DNA from: an uncultured Bacteroidales bacterium
GTDB lineage: Bacteria > Bacteroidota > Bacteroidia > Bacteroidales > Bacteroidaceae
Assembly (NCBI GenBank): GCA_945871755.1
Contig: CAMBWV010000045.1
Span: 1-7,214 of the forward strand
Direction: 5' to 3'
Length of the DNA: 7,214 nucleotides
Both the position numbers and the translations under genes were made by a program. The notes under the pieces are model-generated. The model saw only the letters and a program-made list of their open reading frames with translations, was not told where the DNA came from and ran no database searches. Each line of letters opens with the position of its first letter. Positions within the stretch are counted from its first letter, which is position 1. Positions 1-6,288 of this stretch are shown here, in pieces.

Positions 1-1055
1 CGGTTGAGGTAAACCTCCTTGGCTGTCTCGAGCACCTTGAAGATACGCTGCTTGGTCACGGCCGAAGCGAAGATGATGGGGAAATCGGTGAAGGGGGCAA
101 GACGCTCGTAGATGGCATTGCGGAAATGGTCAATGGCAGCCTGCGACTTGTCTTCGACCAAGTCCCACTTGTTGACGACAACGACCAGGCTTTTGTTGTT
201 GCGCTGAATAATCTGGAAGATATTGAGGTCCTGACCTTCAATGCCGCGTGTGGCATCTATCATAAGGATGCAGACATCGGAATTTTCGATGGCACGGATG
301 GAGCGCATGACGGAGTAGAACTCCAGGTCTTCGCTGACCTTGTTCTTGCGGCGGATGCCGGCAGTATCAACGAGGAAGAAGTCGAAGCCAAACTTGTCGT
401 AGCGCGTCAGGATGCTGTCGCGGGTGGTGCCAGCAATATCGGTAACGATATGGCGGTCCTCACCGATGAAGGCGTTGATGATGCTGCTCTTGCCCACATT
501 GGGACGGCCCACCACGGAGAAACGCGGGATGCGTTCTTCCTCTTCGCTGATGGGCTTTTCGGGGCCGAGTTTTTCGACAATCAGGTCGAGCAGGTCGCCC
601 GAACCGCTACCCGTGGCTGCGCTGACACAGACGGGGTCGCCCAGTCCGAGACTGTAAAATTCGGGGGCTCCATAGCGGTCGTTGTTGTCGTCCGTCTTGT
701 TGGCACAAAGGATGATGGGCATTTTCGTGCGGCGCAAAATGGAGGCCACCTGCATATCGAGGTCAGTCACGCCGTTCTTGACATCTACGAGGAAAAGGAT
801 GAGGTCGCTCTCTTCGGTGGCGAGGGTCACTTGCTTACGAATTTCCTCCTCGAAAATATCATCGGAGTTGACCACCCAGCCGCCTGTATCAACGACCGAA
901 AATTCATGGCCCACCCACTCGCACTTGCCATATTGGCGGTCGCGAGTAGTACCTGCCACATCGCTAACGATGGCATGGCGAGTACCGGTGAGGCGATTGA
1001 AGAGTGTGGACTTACCCACATTGGGGCGGCCCACTATGGCAACGAGTTTGCTCAT
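1..1055 (-). CDS. der: Ribosome-assembly GTPase Der (EngA), C-terminus cut off by window edge
   Basis: Der is a double-GTPase that acts in late assembly of the 50S ribosomal subunit in the cytoplasm. The reading frame starts with ATG at 1055 and stays open to base 1, giving 351 residues of a protein usually near 435-440. Two complete G domains are visible. The first has the P-loop GRPNVGKS at residues 9-16, AGTTRD at 34-39, DTGG at 56-59 and NKTD at 119-122. The second has GRPNVGKS at 183-190, DTAG at 230-233 and NKWD at 295-298. The missing part is most of the KH-like C-terminal domain. The start is firm because [16 protein letters not shown] is the usual N-terminus of the family. No Shine-Dalgarno sequence precedes it; the leader is A-rich, as is common in Bacteroidetes. 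It lies 102 bp downstream of era in the same direction and is probably the distal gene of the cluster. Confidence 0.97.
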   Translation of the reverse strand, partial: MSKLVAIVGRPNVGKSTLFNRLTGTRHAIVSDVAGTTRDRQYGKCEWVGHEFSVVDTGGWVVNSDDIFEEEIRKQVTLATEESDLILFLVDVKNGVTDLDMQVASILRRTKMPIILCANKTDDNNDRYGAPEFYSLGLGDPVCVSAATGSGSGDLLDLIVEKLGPEKPISEEEERIPRFSVVGRPNVGKSSIINAFIGEDRHIVTDIAGTTRDSILTRYDKFGFDFFLVDTAGIRRKNKVSEDLEFYSVMRSIRAIENSDVCILMIDATRGIEGQDLNIFQIIQRNNKSLVVVVNKWDLVEDKSQAAIDHFRNAIYERLAPFTDFPIIFASAVTKQRIFKVLETAKEVYLN

Positions 1056-1129
1056 ACGTTCTACTATTTTTATCAGATACTAATGGTGAAGCCCCCCCAT
1101 AAAACAGACTGGGTTCTCACTTCAGAATG

Positions 1130-1146
1130 CCGCTTGAAGAAAGCGG
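1130..1146 (-). other. Small hairpin in the era-der gap
   Basis: CCGCTT (1130-1135) and AAGCGG (1141-1146) form a perfect 6-bp stem around a 5-nt loop. It lies 11 bases past the era stop codon on the transcribed strand. No T-run follows, so it does not look like an efficient intrinsic terminator. It could be an RNA-processing or stabilising element between era and der, or chance. The rest of the 102-bp gap shows only a run of seven C (1092-1098; G on the transcript) and no clear promoter box for der. Confidence 0.35.
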
Positions 1147-1157
1147 TTGCTCACTCC

Positions 1158-2042
1158 CTATTGTTCGTAACCATACGCCTCAAGTCGGCGGCTGGAGTTG
1201 CGCCAATCGCGATCTACCTTCACAAAGAGTTCGAGGCGGATGTGCTTGCCGAAGAATTTCTCCAAGGCTTTGCGGGCTTCGGCACCGACCTTCTTGAGCG
1301 CAACGCCCTGATGGCCGATGATGATACCCTTCTGGCTGTCGCGCTCCACGTAGATAGTGGCGTTGATCAGGATATTCTTGTCGGATTCCTTGAATTGCTC
1401 CACAACCACCTCCACGGAATAGGGTATCTCCTTGTCATAATAAAGGAGTATCTTCTCGCGAATGATTTCGGTGACGAAGAAGCGGGCGGGCTTGTCCGTC
1501 CATTGGTCTTTGGCGAAATAGGGCGGCGAGTCGGGCAGGAGTTGCTTGATGCGAGCAAGCAGATTATCTACATTGAAGCGCGCCTTGGCCGAGATGGGGA
1601 AGATTTCGGCCTGCGGCAGGAGTTCGTGCCACGCTGCCACCTGCGCCTCAAGGGAAGCCTGGTCCGAGAGGTCAATTTTGTTGATGACCACAAGGATGGG
1701 GGCTTTCAGCTTCAGGACTTTCTGAAGGAAATCGGCGTTCTTGTCCACCTTCTCCACGACGTCGGTCACGTAGAGGAGCACATCGGCATCCTCCAGTGCC
1801 GACTCGGAGAAGGCGAGCATGGACTCTTGGAGCTTGTAGTTGGGTTTGAGCACGCCTGGCGTGTCGCTAAACACGATTTGCGCGTCGTCGGTATTGACGA
1901 TTCCCATGATACGGTGACGCGTAGTCTGCGCCTTGAAGGTAGCTATGGAAATGCGGTCGCCCACCAAGAGGTTCATGAGTGTGGACTTTCCCACGTTGGG
2001 ATTGCCCACAATATTGACGAATCCTGATTTATGGTTCTGCAT
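1158..2042 (-). CDS. era: GTPase Era, 16S rRNA binding / 30S assembly
   Basis: Era is an essential GTPase that binds the 3' end of 16S rRNA and helps mature the 30S subunit. The 294-residue product matches the usual length of about 300. The N-terminal G domain shows GNPNVGKS at residues 13-20 (G1), DTPG at 60-63 (G3), NKID at 121-124 (G4) and SAK at 151-153 (G5). The C-terminal KH domain carries the GxxG-type signature GIIIGHQG at 239-246, the RNA-binding loop. The segment QTTRHRIMGI (39-48) is the usual Era switch region. The ATG at 2042 gives the family-typical short N-terminal extension before the P-loop. There is no Shine-Dalgarno sequence. The gene begins 35 bp after the fabH stop on the same strand, with no visible promoter or terminator between them, so it is probably co-transcribed with fabH. 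It is intact. Confidence 0.98.
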   Translation of the reverse strand: MQNHKSGFVNIVGNPNVGKSTLMNLLVGDRISIATFKAQTTRHRIMGIVNTDDAQIVFSDTPGVLKPNYKLQESMLAFSESALEDADVLLYVTDVVEKVDKNADFLQKVLKLKAPILVVINKIDLSDQASLEAQVAAWHELLPQAEIFPISAKARFNVDNLLARIKQLLPDSPPYFAKDQWTDKPARFFVTEIIREKILLYYDKEIPYSVEVVVEQFKESDKNILINATIYVERDSQKGIIIGHQGVALKKVGAEARKALEKFFGKHIRLELFVKVDRDWRNSSRRLEAYGYEQ

Positions 2043-2077
2043 CGGCAGGATTATTTTAAGCTAGTGATGGTTTGCGA

Positions 2078-3091
2078 CTATTTCTTGGAATATTCCTTAC
2101 CATCGTAGCCCCACTTCAGGTAGGCTGCGCCCCAAGTGAAACCTGCACCAAAGGCGGTGAGGATGAGGTTGTCGCCCTTCTTGAGTTGCTTCTCGTAATC
2201 CCAAAGAGCAAGGGGCAAAGTACCAGCAGAGGTATTACCATAGCGCTGGATATTGAGCATCACCTGTTCCATGGGCAGTTCGAGGCGGTTGGCCACAGCC
2301 TCAATGATACGCACGTTGGCCTGGTGGGGCAGTACCCACGTGATATTGTCCTTGTTCAGCCCGTTGCGCTCAGCCACGAGTGCACAAGCATCGCTCATGT
2401 TGGTCACGGCAAACTTGAACACGGTGCGGCCCTCTTGATGGATATAGTGCATGCGGTGGTCGATGGTGAAGTAGGAAGGCGGACATACAGAACCGCCAGC
2501 CTTCTGGCAGAGGAAGGGCAGGCCGAGACCGTCAGCACGGAGATACGAATCCTTCCAGCCCAGGTCCTCGGTAGTAGGTTCTACGAGAACGGCACCAGCA
2601 CCATCGCCGAAGATGGGACAGGTGGCGCGGTCGGTATAGTCAACAATGCTAGACATCTTGTCGGCACCGCAGACCACCACCTTCTTGTAACGACCGCTCT
2701 GCACAAGGCCAGCAGCCATATCCATGGCAAAGAGGAAGCCGCAGCAAGCTGCCTGCATATCCACGCAGTAGGCATTCTTCATACCCAGACGGCCGATAAC
2801 GATACTAGACGTGGAGGGGAAGTGATAATCGGCTGTAGTCGTGGCCAGAATGAGACAATCTACTTCCTGCGGGTCCGTACCCGTCTTAGTTAGCAATTCC
2901 TTCACGGCCTTACGAGCCATATAGCTAGTACCGAGACCTTCCTCGTTGAGGATATGGCGCTCCTTGATACCGATACGGGTCATAATCCACTCGTCGTTGG
3001 TATCAACCATGCGCGAGAGTTCGTCATTATTCAATACATATTCTGGGACGTAACCACCCACACCAGTGATTACAGCATTTATCTTTTCCAT
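2078..3091 (-). CDS. fabH: Beta-ketoacyl-ACP synthase III (FabH)
   Basis: FabH condenses an acyl-CoA primer with malonyl-ACP to start fatty acid synthesis, and it influences whether straight or branched chains are made. The 337-residue thiolase-fold protein has the full catalytic triad: Cys116 in QAACCGF, His256 in LPHQAN, and Asn286 in YGNTSAG. Other family landmarks are [14 protein letters not shown] (33-46) and FGDGAGAV (161-168). The frame is open upstream to an ATG at 3184, but I chose the ATG at 3091. There the product begins [17 protein letters not shown], as FabH proteins do, and the 31 extra residues would run through a terminator-like hairpin. The residue after the catalytic Cys is also Cys, where Ala or Ser is common in characterised enzymes. 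rpmF lies 131 bp upstream and era 35 bp downstream. The plsX gene often found between rpmF and fabH in other bacteria is absent. Primer preference cannot be told from sequence. Confidence 0.97.
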   Translation of the reverse strand: MEKINAVITGVGGYVPEYVLNNDELSRMVDTNDEWIMTRIGIKERHILNEEGLGTSYMARKAVKELLTKTGTDPQEVDCLILATTTADYHFPSTSSIVIGRLGMKNAYCVDMQAACCGFLFAMDMAAGLVQSGRYKKVVVCGADKMSSIVDYTDRATCPIFGDGAGAVLVEPTTEDLGWKDSYLRADGLGLPFLCQKAGGSVCPPSYFTIDHRMHYIHQEGRTVFKFAVTNMSDACALVAERNGLNKDNITWVLPHQANVRIIEAVANRLELPMEQVMLNIQRYGNTSAGTLPLALWDYEKQLKKGDNLILTAFGAGFTWGAAYLKWGYDGKEYSKK

Positions 3092-3139
3092 AATGTTTGG
3101 GGAGTTATCTTGATCTAGAATTGTTTCAAAAAAGGTCGG

Positions 3140-3147
3140 CAAAGGTG
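3140..3147 (-). promoter_or_regulatory. Possible internal promoter (-7-like box) for fabH-era-der
   Basis: On the minus strand this reads CACCTTTG followed by C. It matches the Bacteroidetes -7 consensus TAnnTTTG except for the first base. It sits about 50 bp before the fabH start and just after the terminator-like hairpin, which is where a secondary promoter would be expected. No -33 TTTG box lies at about 19-21 bp: a TTTG is present 14 bp upstream only. This is suggestive, not proven. Confidence 0.35.
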
Positions 3148-3155
3148 GCCCACCT
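3143..3155. repeat. 13-bp palindrome overlapping the possible fabH promoter
   Basis: AGGTGG, one central C, then CCACCT form a perfect inverted repeat. It is flanked by GGTC at 3134-3137 and GACC at 3159-3162, which are also inverted relative to each other, although their distances from the centre (11 and 9 bases) are unequal. The palindrome overlaps the first bases of the promoter-like box on the minus strand. It could be an operator or a second small RNA hairpin after the terminator. Chance cannot be excluded from one copy. Confidence 0.3.
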
Positions 3156-3162
3156 ATAGACC

Positions 3163-3206
3163 AAAAAGGGGAGAACGGCCGCACGTTTCGCGACTGCTCT
3201 CCCTTT
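3163..3206 (-). terminator. Terminator- or attenuator-like hairpin after rpmF
   Basis: On the transcribed strand an arm of 11 bases (3206-3196, AAAGGGAGAGC) pairs with 3176-3165 (GTTCTCCCCTTT), allowing one G-U pair and one bulged C. The loop is 19 nt, and a run of five T ends at 3163. The hairpin starts 17 bases past the rpmF stop codon. A GC-rich core plus T-run fits an intrinsic terminator. However, part of the T-run pairs in the stem and the loop is long, so partial read-through into fabH is plausible. Confidence 0.5.
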
Positions 3207-3222
3207 GTAATTGTCTGACAAA

Positions 3223-3411
3223 TTACTCAGCCACCTCGTCCTTGACGATAGCCAACTTGCCGCGATAGTAACCGCAAGTAGGACATACGGTGTGGTAGAT
3301 GTGCCATCCACCGCAGTTGGGGCATACCGCCAGCGTAGGAGCTACTGCCTTATCGTGAGTTCTACGCTTGAGAGTTCTGGTCTTAGATTGTCTTCTTTTA
3401 GGATGTGCCAT
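3223..3411 (-). CDS. rpmF: 50S ribosomal protein L32
   Basis: L32 is a small protein of the large ribosomal subunit. The 62-residue product has the classic start [12 protein letters not shown], a basic N-terminal half, and four cysteines at 30, 33, 43 and 46 (CPNC and CPTC) that would bind zinc. It is therefore the zinc-containing (C+) form of L32. Its length is normal for the family. The gene starts 31 bp after the DUF177 stop, and the ribosome-binding region is A-rich (GTAAAA before ATG) with no Shine-Dalgarno sequence. Pairing of the DUF177 gene with rpmF is conserved very widely across bacteria, and the two are almost certainly co-transcribed. A terminator-like hairpin follows the gene. 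Confidence 0.98.
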   Translation of the reverse strand: MAHPKRRQSKTRTLKRRTHDKAVAPTLAVCPNCGGWHIYHTVCPTCGYYRGKLAIVKDEVAE

Positions 3412-3442
3412 TTTTACGTTATCTTTTAGTTGTTAGTAATTA

Positions 3443-3925
3443 CTAGTTGGATGATGCTTCTGACGCCTCACCATCATCAGCACCAGCGATTCGCATCAGT
3501 ATGTCAGCGTCGCATTCGGCAATGGGATGGGTGCGTTGCAGGGGGAGAGCCAGCAAGGTATTCTCGTAGATGTCCCAGGCTATATCATAGGCATAACCAT
3601 TTCCGCTGAGAGCCTTCACATCTTCGTCGGACTGCACGAAACTATCGTCTGCGCAGACCCTAACCACCGTCTCCGTATCTACGGGGAGCGACAGGGGAGC
3701 CAGACAGCGGTCGCAACCGACAACCACCTCGCCCTGAATATGAAAGCGGAGCAGGAAGCATTCCGATGCGTTTTCCTTGACACACAGGGAAACGCACACA
3801 CGACCACCGATGATTTCATCCTGCTCCAGGGCTGCGAAGAAATCATCAGCCAGCTCCTGCTGGAGCACTTGGCCTTGCTGCGCGGCTTGCCTTAAATCTA
3901 TTAGAATCTTACCTGCACTCTGCAT
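3443..3925 (-). CDS. DUF177 (YceD-like) protein, linked to 23S rRNA maturation
   Basis: This is a member of the DUF177/YceD family, which is encoded next to rpmF in most bacteria and has been tied to 23S rRNA processing or accumulation in plants and E. coli. The exact molecular role is not settled. The 160-residue protein has the family layout. An N-terminal ILIDLRQ...QQELADDFFAAL stretch is followed by beta-rich sequence, the CxxC pair Cys71/Cys74 (GCDRC), a late NTLLALPL segment and Cys138 (AEC). The tail is acidic and Ser-rich. The frame extends upstream to an ATG at 3976, but the ATG at 3925 is preferred. The extra 17 residues (MGICLFVSLEIYIFAAA) have no counterpart that I know in this cytoplasmic family, and a -7-like promoter box lies inside them. 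No other Met follows until residue 144, so 3925 is the only sensible alternative. Confidence 0.9.
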   Translation of the reverse strand: MQSAGKILIDLRQAAQQGQVLQQELADDFFAALEQDEIIGGRVCVSLCVKENASECFLLRFHIQGEVVVGCDRCLAPLSLPVDTETVVRVCADDSFVQSDEDVKALSGNGYAYDIAWDIYENTLLALPLQRTHPIAECDADILMRIAGADDGEASEASSN

Positions 3926-3933
3926 AGCGGCTG

Positions 3934-3941
3934 CAAAGATA
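3934..3941 (-). promoter_or_regulatory. Promoter -7-like box for the DUF177-rpmF transcription unit
   Basis: On the minus strand this reads TATCTTTG followed by C, a full match to the Bacteroidetes -7 consensus TAnnTTTG. TTTG sequences occur 16 and 24 bp upstream, so neither is at the ideal spacing for a -33 box. The ATG at 3925 starts only 8 bases after the box, so transcription from it would give a leaderless or nearly leaderless mRNA. Confidence 0.5.
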
Positions 3942-4068
3942 TAAATTTCCAATGAAACAAACAGGCAAATCCCCAAAGTTTTTCTCCCTTTCTAGGGGTT
4001 GCAAGTCGTTTTCATACCTGTTTTGAATCAGAATTGCCAACTCGGGGTGCTACTTTGAAAATTTATCG

Positions 4069-4076
4069 TACCTTTG
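4069..4076 (+). promoter_or_regulatory. Promoter -7-like box for the thioredoxin-like / nupG unit
   Basis: TACCTTTG followed by C matches TAnnTTTG fully. It lies 56 bp before the chosen ATG at 4133 and diverges from the DUF177 promoter box about 130 bp away. A TTTG is found 11 bp upstream, too close for a standard -33 element. Transcription would begin near 4080-4085, which argues against any start codon upstream of that, such as the ATG at 4034. Between the box and the gene is an alternating TA-rich stretch (about 4098-4123) that should stay poorly structured in RNA. The rest of the 207-bp divergent gap shows nothing clear. Confidence 0.55.
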
Positions 4077-4132
4077 CGGGGCTTTCTAAAACTCCAGTTA
4101 TATATTATATATATATGGTATATCGTTTCGCC

Positions 4133-4660
4133 ATGAAGCCCATGCTTCTTCAACTTCCCCCACCCCTGCGATGCTGGATGGCTGTGCTTGCTTTTCTGCT
4201 GGCGGCTCCTTTGTGGGCCAACGGTGAAAGCCTTCTTGCGCGCGACAAAGGCAACATCGTTCTGGTGGGGGACAGCGTTCCTGCCTTTTCGGTCACTCTC
4301 CAGAGCGGCGAAGTTCTGTCGGAATGTTTTTGGCGCGAAGGGCATATCGTGCTAGTCTTCTTCAATACTACTTGTAGCGACTGCCGCAAGGAATTGCCGC
4401 TCATTCAAGAACTGATGCAAACGCACGGCAAGCGATACCGTTTTGTGGCCATCGGAAGGGCGCAAGACCCCGAGGCGGCCTCGCGCTTCTGGCAAGAAAA
4501 CGGCCTCACCCTCCCCTACACCATCGATGCTGACCGCTCCATCTTCTCTCGCTTCGCACGCGTTGGCATTCCGCGCATCTACGTCATCCGCGACGGAACG
4601 GTCACCGCCGCATTTGAGCAGAAGGTGAGCCGCAAGAAGTTCCTCCGCGCCCTGCGATAG
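4133..4660 (+). CDS. Exported thioredoxin-fold protein, TlpA/ResA type
   Basis: This 175-residue protein appears to be a periplasmic thiol-disulfide oxidoreductase. Residues 1-29 look like a signal peptide or anchor: a basic Arg13, the hydrophobic run WMAVLAFLLAAPLWA (15-29), and a likely cleavage before Asn30. The thioredoxin-like domain follows, with VGDSVPAFSVT (45-55), the redox motif Cys81-Ser-Asp-Cys84 in FFNTTCSDCRKELP, and the cis-proline loop GIP (Pro147) before RIYVIRDG. FNTTCSDCRKELP resembles the Bacteroidetes TlpA-like group, which often shows a TxCxDC form. The substrate is unknown. The frame opens at 4034, but that lies before the promoter box. ATGs at 4115 and 4133 remain, and 4133 gives the cleaner signal peptide. 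nupG begins 81 bp downstream with no terminator between, so the two may share a transcript, although no functional link is obvious. Confidence 0.87.
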   Translation: MKPMLLQLPPPLRCWMAVLAFLLAAPLWANGESLLARDKGNIVLVGDSVPAFSVTLQSGEVLSECFWREGHIVLVFFNTTCSDCRKELPLIQELMQTHGKRYRFVAIGRAQDPEAASRFWQENGLTLPYTIDADRSIFSRFARVGIPRIYVIRDGTVTAAFEQKVSRKKFLRALR

Positions 4661-4741
4661 ACAGCCAAGCTTCCGCAGACCGACCAATCATCAACCATAT
4701 TCCCAACCAACCGTATCATCAATCCATAAGACATACACACT

Positions 4742-6064
4742 ATGAACAACACCTCACTCAAGACGCGCCTCATCATCATGAATTTCCTGCAATTTGCAGT
4801 TTGGGGCGCCTATCTGACTTCCATGGGCAACTACCTGGGTCCTGCTGGCATGGGCACTAAGATTGCCTGGTTCTATGCCATCCAAGGTATCGTCTCCATC
4901 TTTATGCCTACGCTCATGGGTATCATTGCCGACAAATTTATCCAGCCACAGAAGCTCCTCGGCATTTGCCACCTGCTCGCGGGTAGCATGATGCTGGGCC
5001 TTGCCTACCTCGGCAGCACCTCCCCCACCCCCAACCCGGCCTTGTTCATCGCCATCTACACGGTGAGCGTTGCTTTCTATATGCCCACGCTGGCTCTCTC
5101 CAACACGGCGGCTTTCACCATTCTCAAGAATCACGGGCTAGACACCGTCACGCACTTCCCGCCCATCCGCGTATTTGGCACAGTGGGCTTCATCGCCACG
5201 ATGTGGTTTGTGAATTGCGCTTGCCTGACGGACGGTTCCTTCGGTTTCACCCTGGCTCGCGAGGCTGGCAAGTTCCAATACACCTACATGCAATTTGGCG
5301 TCAGCGGCGTGCTGGGCATCCTGCTATTCCTCTATTGCTTCACACTCCCCGCCTGCCCGCTTGTCAAGTGCGAAACGCGCCGTTCGTTCTCGCAGATGCT
5401 GGGACTGGACGCCTTCCGCCTCTTCCGCGAGAAGCGCATGGCCCTTTTCTTCATCTTCTCCATGCTGCTGGGCATGTCTTTGCAGGTGACCAACGGCTAT
5501 GCTGGCCCCTTCATCACCCATTTCATTGCGCAGCCTGAATACGCCGACAGCTTTGCGGCCAACAATGCCACGCTCCTCGTTTCGCTCTCGCAGATTGCCG
5601 AGGCCCTGTGCATTCTGCTCATCCCCTTCTTCCTGCGCCGCTTCGGCATCAAGAAGGTGATGCTCATTGCCATGGTGGCCTGGGTACTGCGCTTCGGTTT
5701 CTTCGGCATGGGCGACCCCGCCTTCCCTGGCGTCACCCTCTTCATCCTCTCCTGCATCGTCTATGGAGTGGCTTTCGATTTCTTCAACGTTTCGGGCGGT
5801 CTGTTTGTGGACAACGAGGTGGCTCCCGAACTGCGCGCTTCGGGCCAGGGCCTCTTCATGCTGATGACAAATGGCCTCGGTGCTACCATTGGTACGCTCT
5901 CTGCGGGCGCCATCGTTGACCATTTCTGCAAATGGACCGATGTGACGGTGAACGGCACAACGAGCAGTTACCTCATTGGCGATTGGACCAGCGCTTGGTA
6001 TATCTTCGCAGGCTTTGCTCTGGTCGTAGCCGTGCTCTTCGCCCTGCTCTTCCGCGAGAAGTAG
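4742..6064 (+). CDS. nupG: Nucleoside:H+ symporter, NupG/XapB family (MFS)
   Basis: This is an inner-membrane importer of nucleosides driven by protons. The 440-residue product has about twelve hydrophobic segments and aligns by eye along its whole length with E. coli NupG (418 residues). Shared stretches include MNFLQFAVWGAYLT (13-26), FPPIRVFGT (139-147), LGLDAFRLFREKRMA (220-234), FFIFSMLLG (236-244), VAWVLRFGFF (312-321) and FDFFN (345-349). Positions that I recall as the NupG substrate site are all present: Arg143, Thr147, Gln248, Asn251, Gln284, Glu287 and Asp346. A nucleoside, rather than a sugar, is therefore the likely substrate, but the purine or pyrimidine preference is not readable. 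An insertion near 160-180 (DGSFGFTLAREAGKF), absent in E. coli NupG, lengthens an inter-helix loop. The ATG at 4742 puts the first helix at the usual distance. There is no Shine-Dalgarno sequence. Confidence 0.93.
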   Translation: MNNTSLKTRLIIMNFLQFAVWGAYLTSMGNYLGPAGMGTKIAWFYAIQGIVSIFMPTLMGIIADKFIQPQKLLGICHLLAGSMMLGLAYLGSTSPTPNPALFIAIYTVSVAFYMPTLALSNTAAFTILKNHGLDTVTHFPPIRVFGTVGFIATMWFVNCACLTDGSFGFTLAREAGKFQYTYMQFGVSGVLGILLFLYCFTLPACPLVKCETRRSFSQMLGLDAFRLFREKRMALFFIFSMLLGMSLQVTNGYAGPFITHFIAQPEYADSFAANNATLLVSLSQIAEALCILLIPFFLRRFGIKKVMLIAMVAWVLRFGFFGMGDPAFPGVTLFILSCIVYGVAFDFFNVSGGLFVDNEVAPELRASGQGLFMLMTNGLGATIGTLSAGAIVDHFCKWTDVTVNGTTSSYLIGDWTSAWYIFAGFALVVAVLFALLFREK

Positions 6065-6087
6065 GCATTGCCAGTCGAGAATATCTC

Positions 6088-6139
6088 AGGCTACCGTCGC
6101 AGGAGTTACTTACGTTTTTCGCAAGTATAACGGCAGCCT
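6088..6139 (+). terminator. Two-tier stem-loop after nupG, possible terminator
   Basis: AGGCTaCCGT (6088-6097) pairs with ACGGcAGCCT (6130-6139) with one internal mismatch. Inside the loop, ACTTaCG and CGcAAGT can form a second stem around five T. It lies 23 bases past the nupG stop codon, where a terminator is expected. No T-run follows the outer stem (AGTCTTAAAAT), so intrinsic termination is doubtful. It may instead protect the 3' end of the message. Confidence 0.4.
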
Positions 6140-6205
6140 AGTCTTAAAATATGTTCTTCACATAGCTTTCCGTTGTATTTATTAGGTGCAATATTTCAAA
6201 AACGC

Positions 6206-6213
6206 GACCTTTG
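6206..6213 (+). promoter_or_regulatory. Possible promoter -7-like box for the secreted-protein gene
   Basis: GACCTTTG followed by C matches the TAnnTTTG consensus except at the first base. It shares ACCTTTGC with the boxes at 4069-4076 and, on the minus strand, 3140-3147. It lies 75 bp before the ATG at 6289. No clear TTTG at -33 is present; only a TTA occurs at about 21 bp. Transcription would start around 6218-6221, directly before the leader hairpin. Confidence 0.4.
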
Positions 6214-6220
6214 CCTCTGT

Positions 6221-6248
6221 AAAGCTTACACACAAGCTTTCTCGCGAG
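6221..6248 (+). promoter_or_regulatory. Leader hairpin plus adjoining 8-bp palindrome
   Basis: AAAGCTT (6221-6227) and AAGCTTT (6234-6240) form a perfect 7-bp stem around ACACAC. The palindrome CTCGCGAG (6241-6248) follows with no gap. Given the promoter-like box just upstream, the hairpin would lie at or very near the 5' end of the mRNA. A 5' stem-loop there could slow decay of the transcript, and the palindrome could be a protein site. The remaining leader (6249-6288) is A-rich and open, without a Shine-Dalgarno sequence. Confidence 0.4.
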
Positions 6249-6288
6249 ATAAACAACACCCGAATACTAACCGAAAATTGCAATAACG

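Noticed and set aside
1080..1100. Six-codon open frame (MGGLHH) upstream of der as a leader peptide
   Set aside because: It is too short and has no ribosome-binding signal, regulatory amino-acid run or paired attenuator. It arises from the G7 tract.
126..2027. Plus-strand open frame of 633 codons opposite der and era
   Set aside because: It is antisense to two GTPase genes with full motif sets and runs through the spacer between them. It has no domain-like motifs and is explained by strong codon bias on the real strand.
2072..2893. Plus-strand open frame of 273 codons opposite fabH
   Set aside because: It is the shadow of fabH, which has an intact catalytic triad and normal length. The apparent signal-peptide-like start is coincidental.
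4034..4132. Upstream starts (4034 and 4115) for the thioredoxin-like gene
   Set aside because: The ATG at 4034 lies before the promoter box. The ATG at 4115 would only add six residues before a good signal peptide; it cannot be fully excluded but is less likely than 4133.
4687..4726. Imperfect direct repeat ATCATCAA(C/T)...CAT between the thioredoxin-like gene and nupG
   Set aside because: Two short, A/C-rich, inexact copies in a low-complexity spacer; not distinguishable from chance.
5324..5923. Minus-strand open frame of 199 codons inside nupG
   Set aside because: It is rich in Glu, His, Gly and Arg, as expected from the antisense of a membrane protein gene, and has no promoter or family features.
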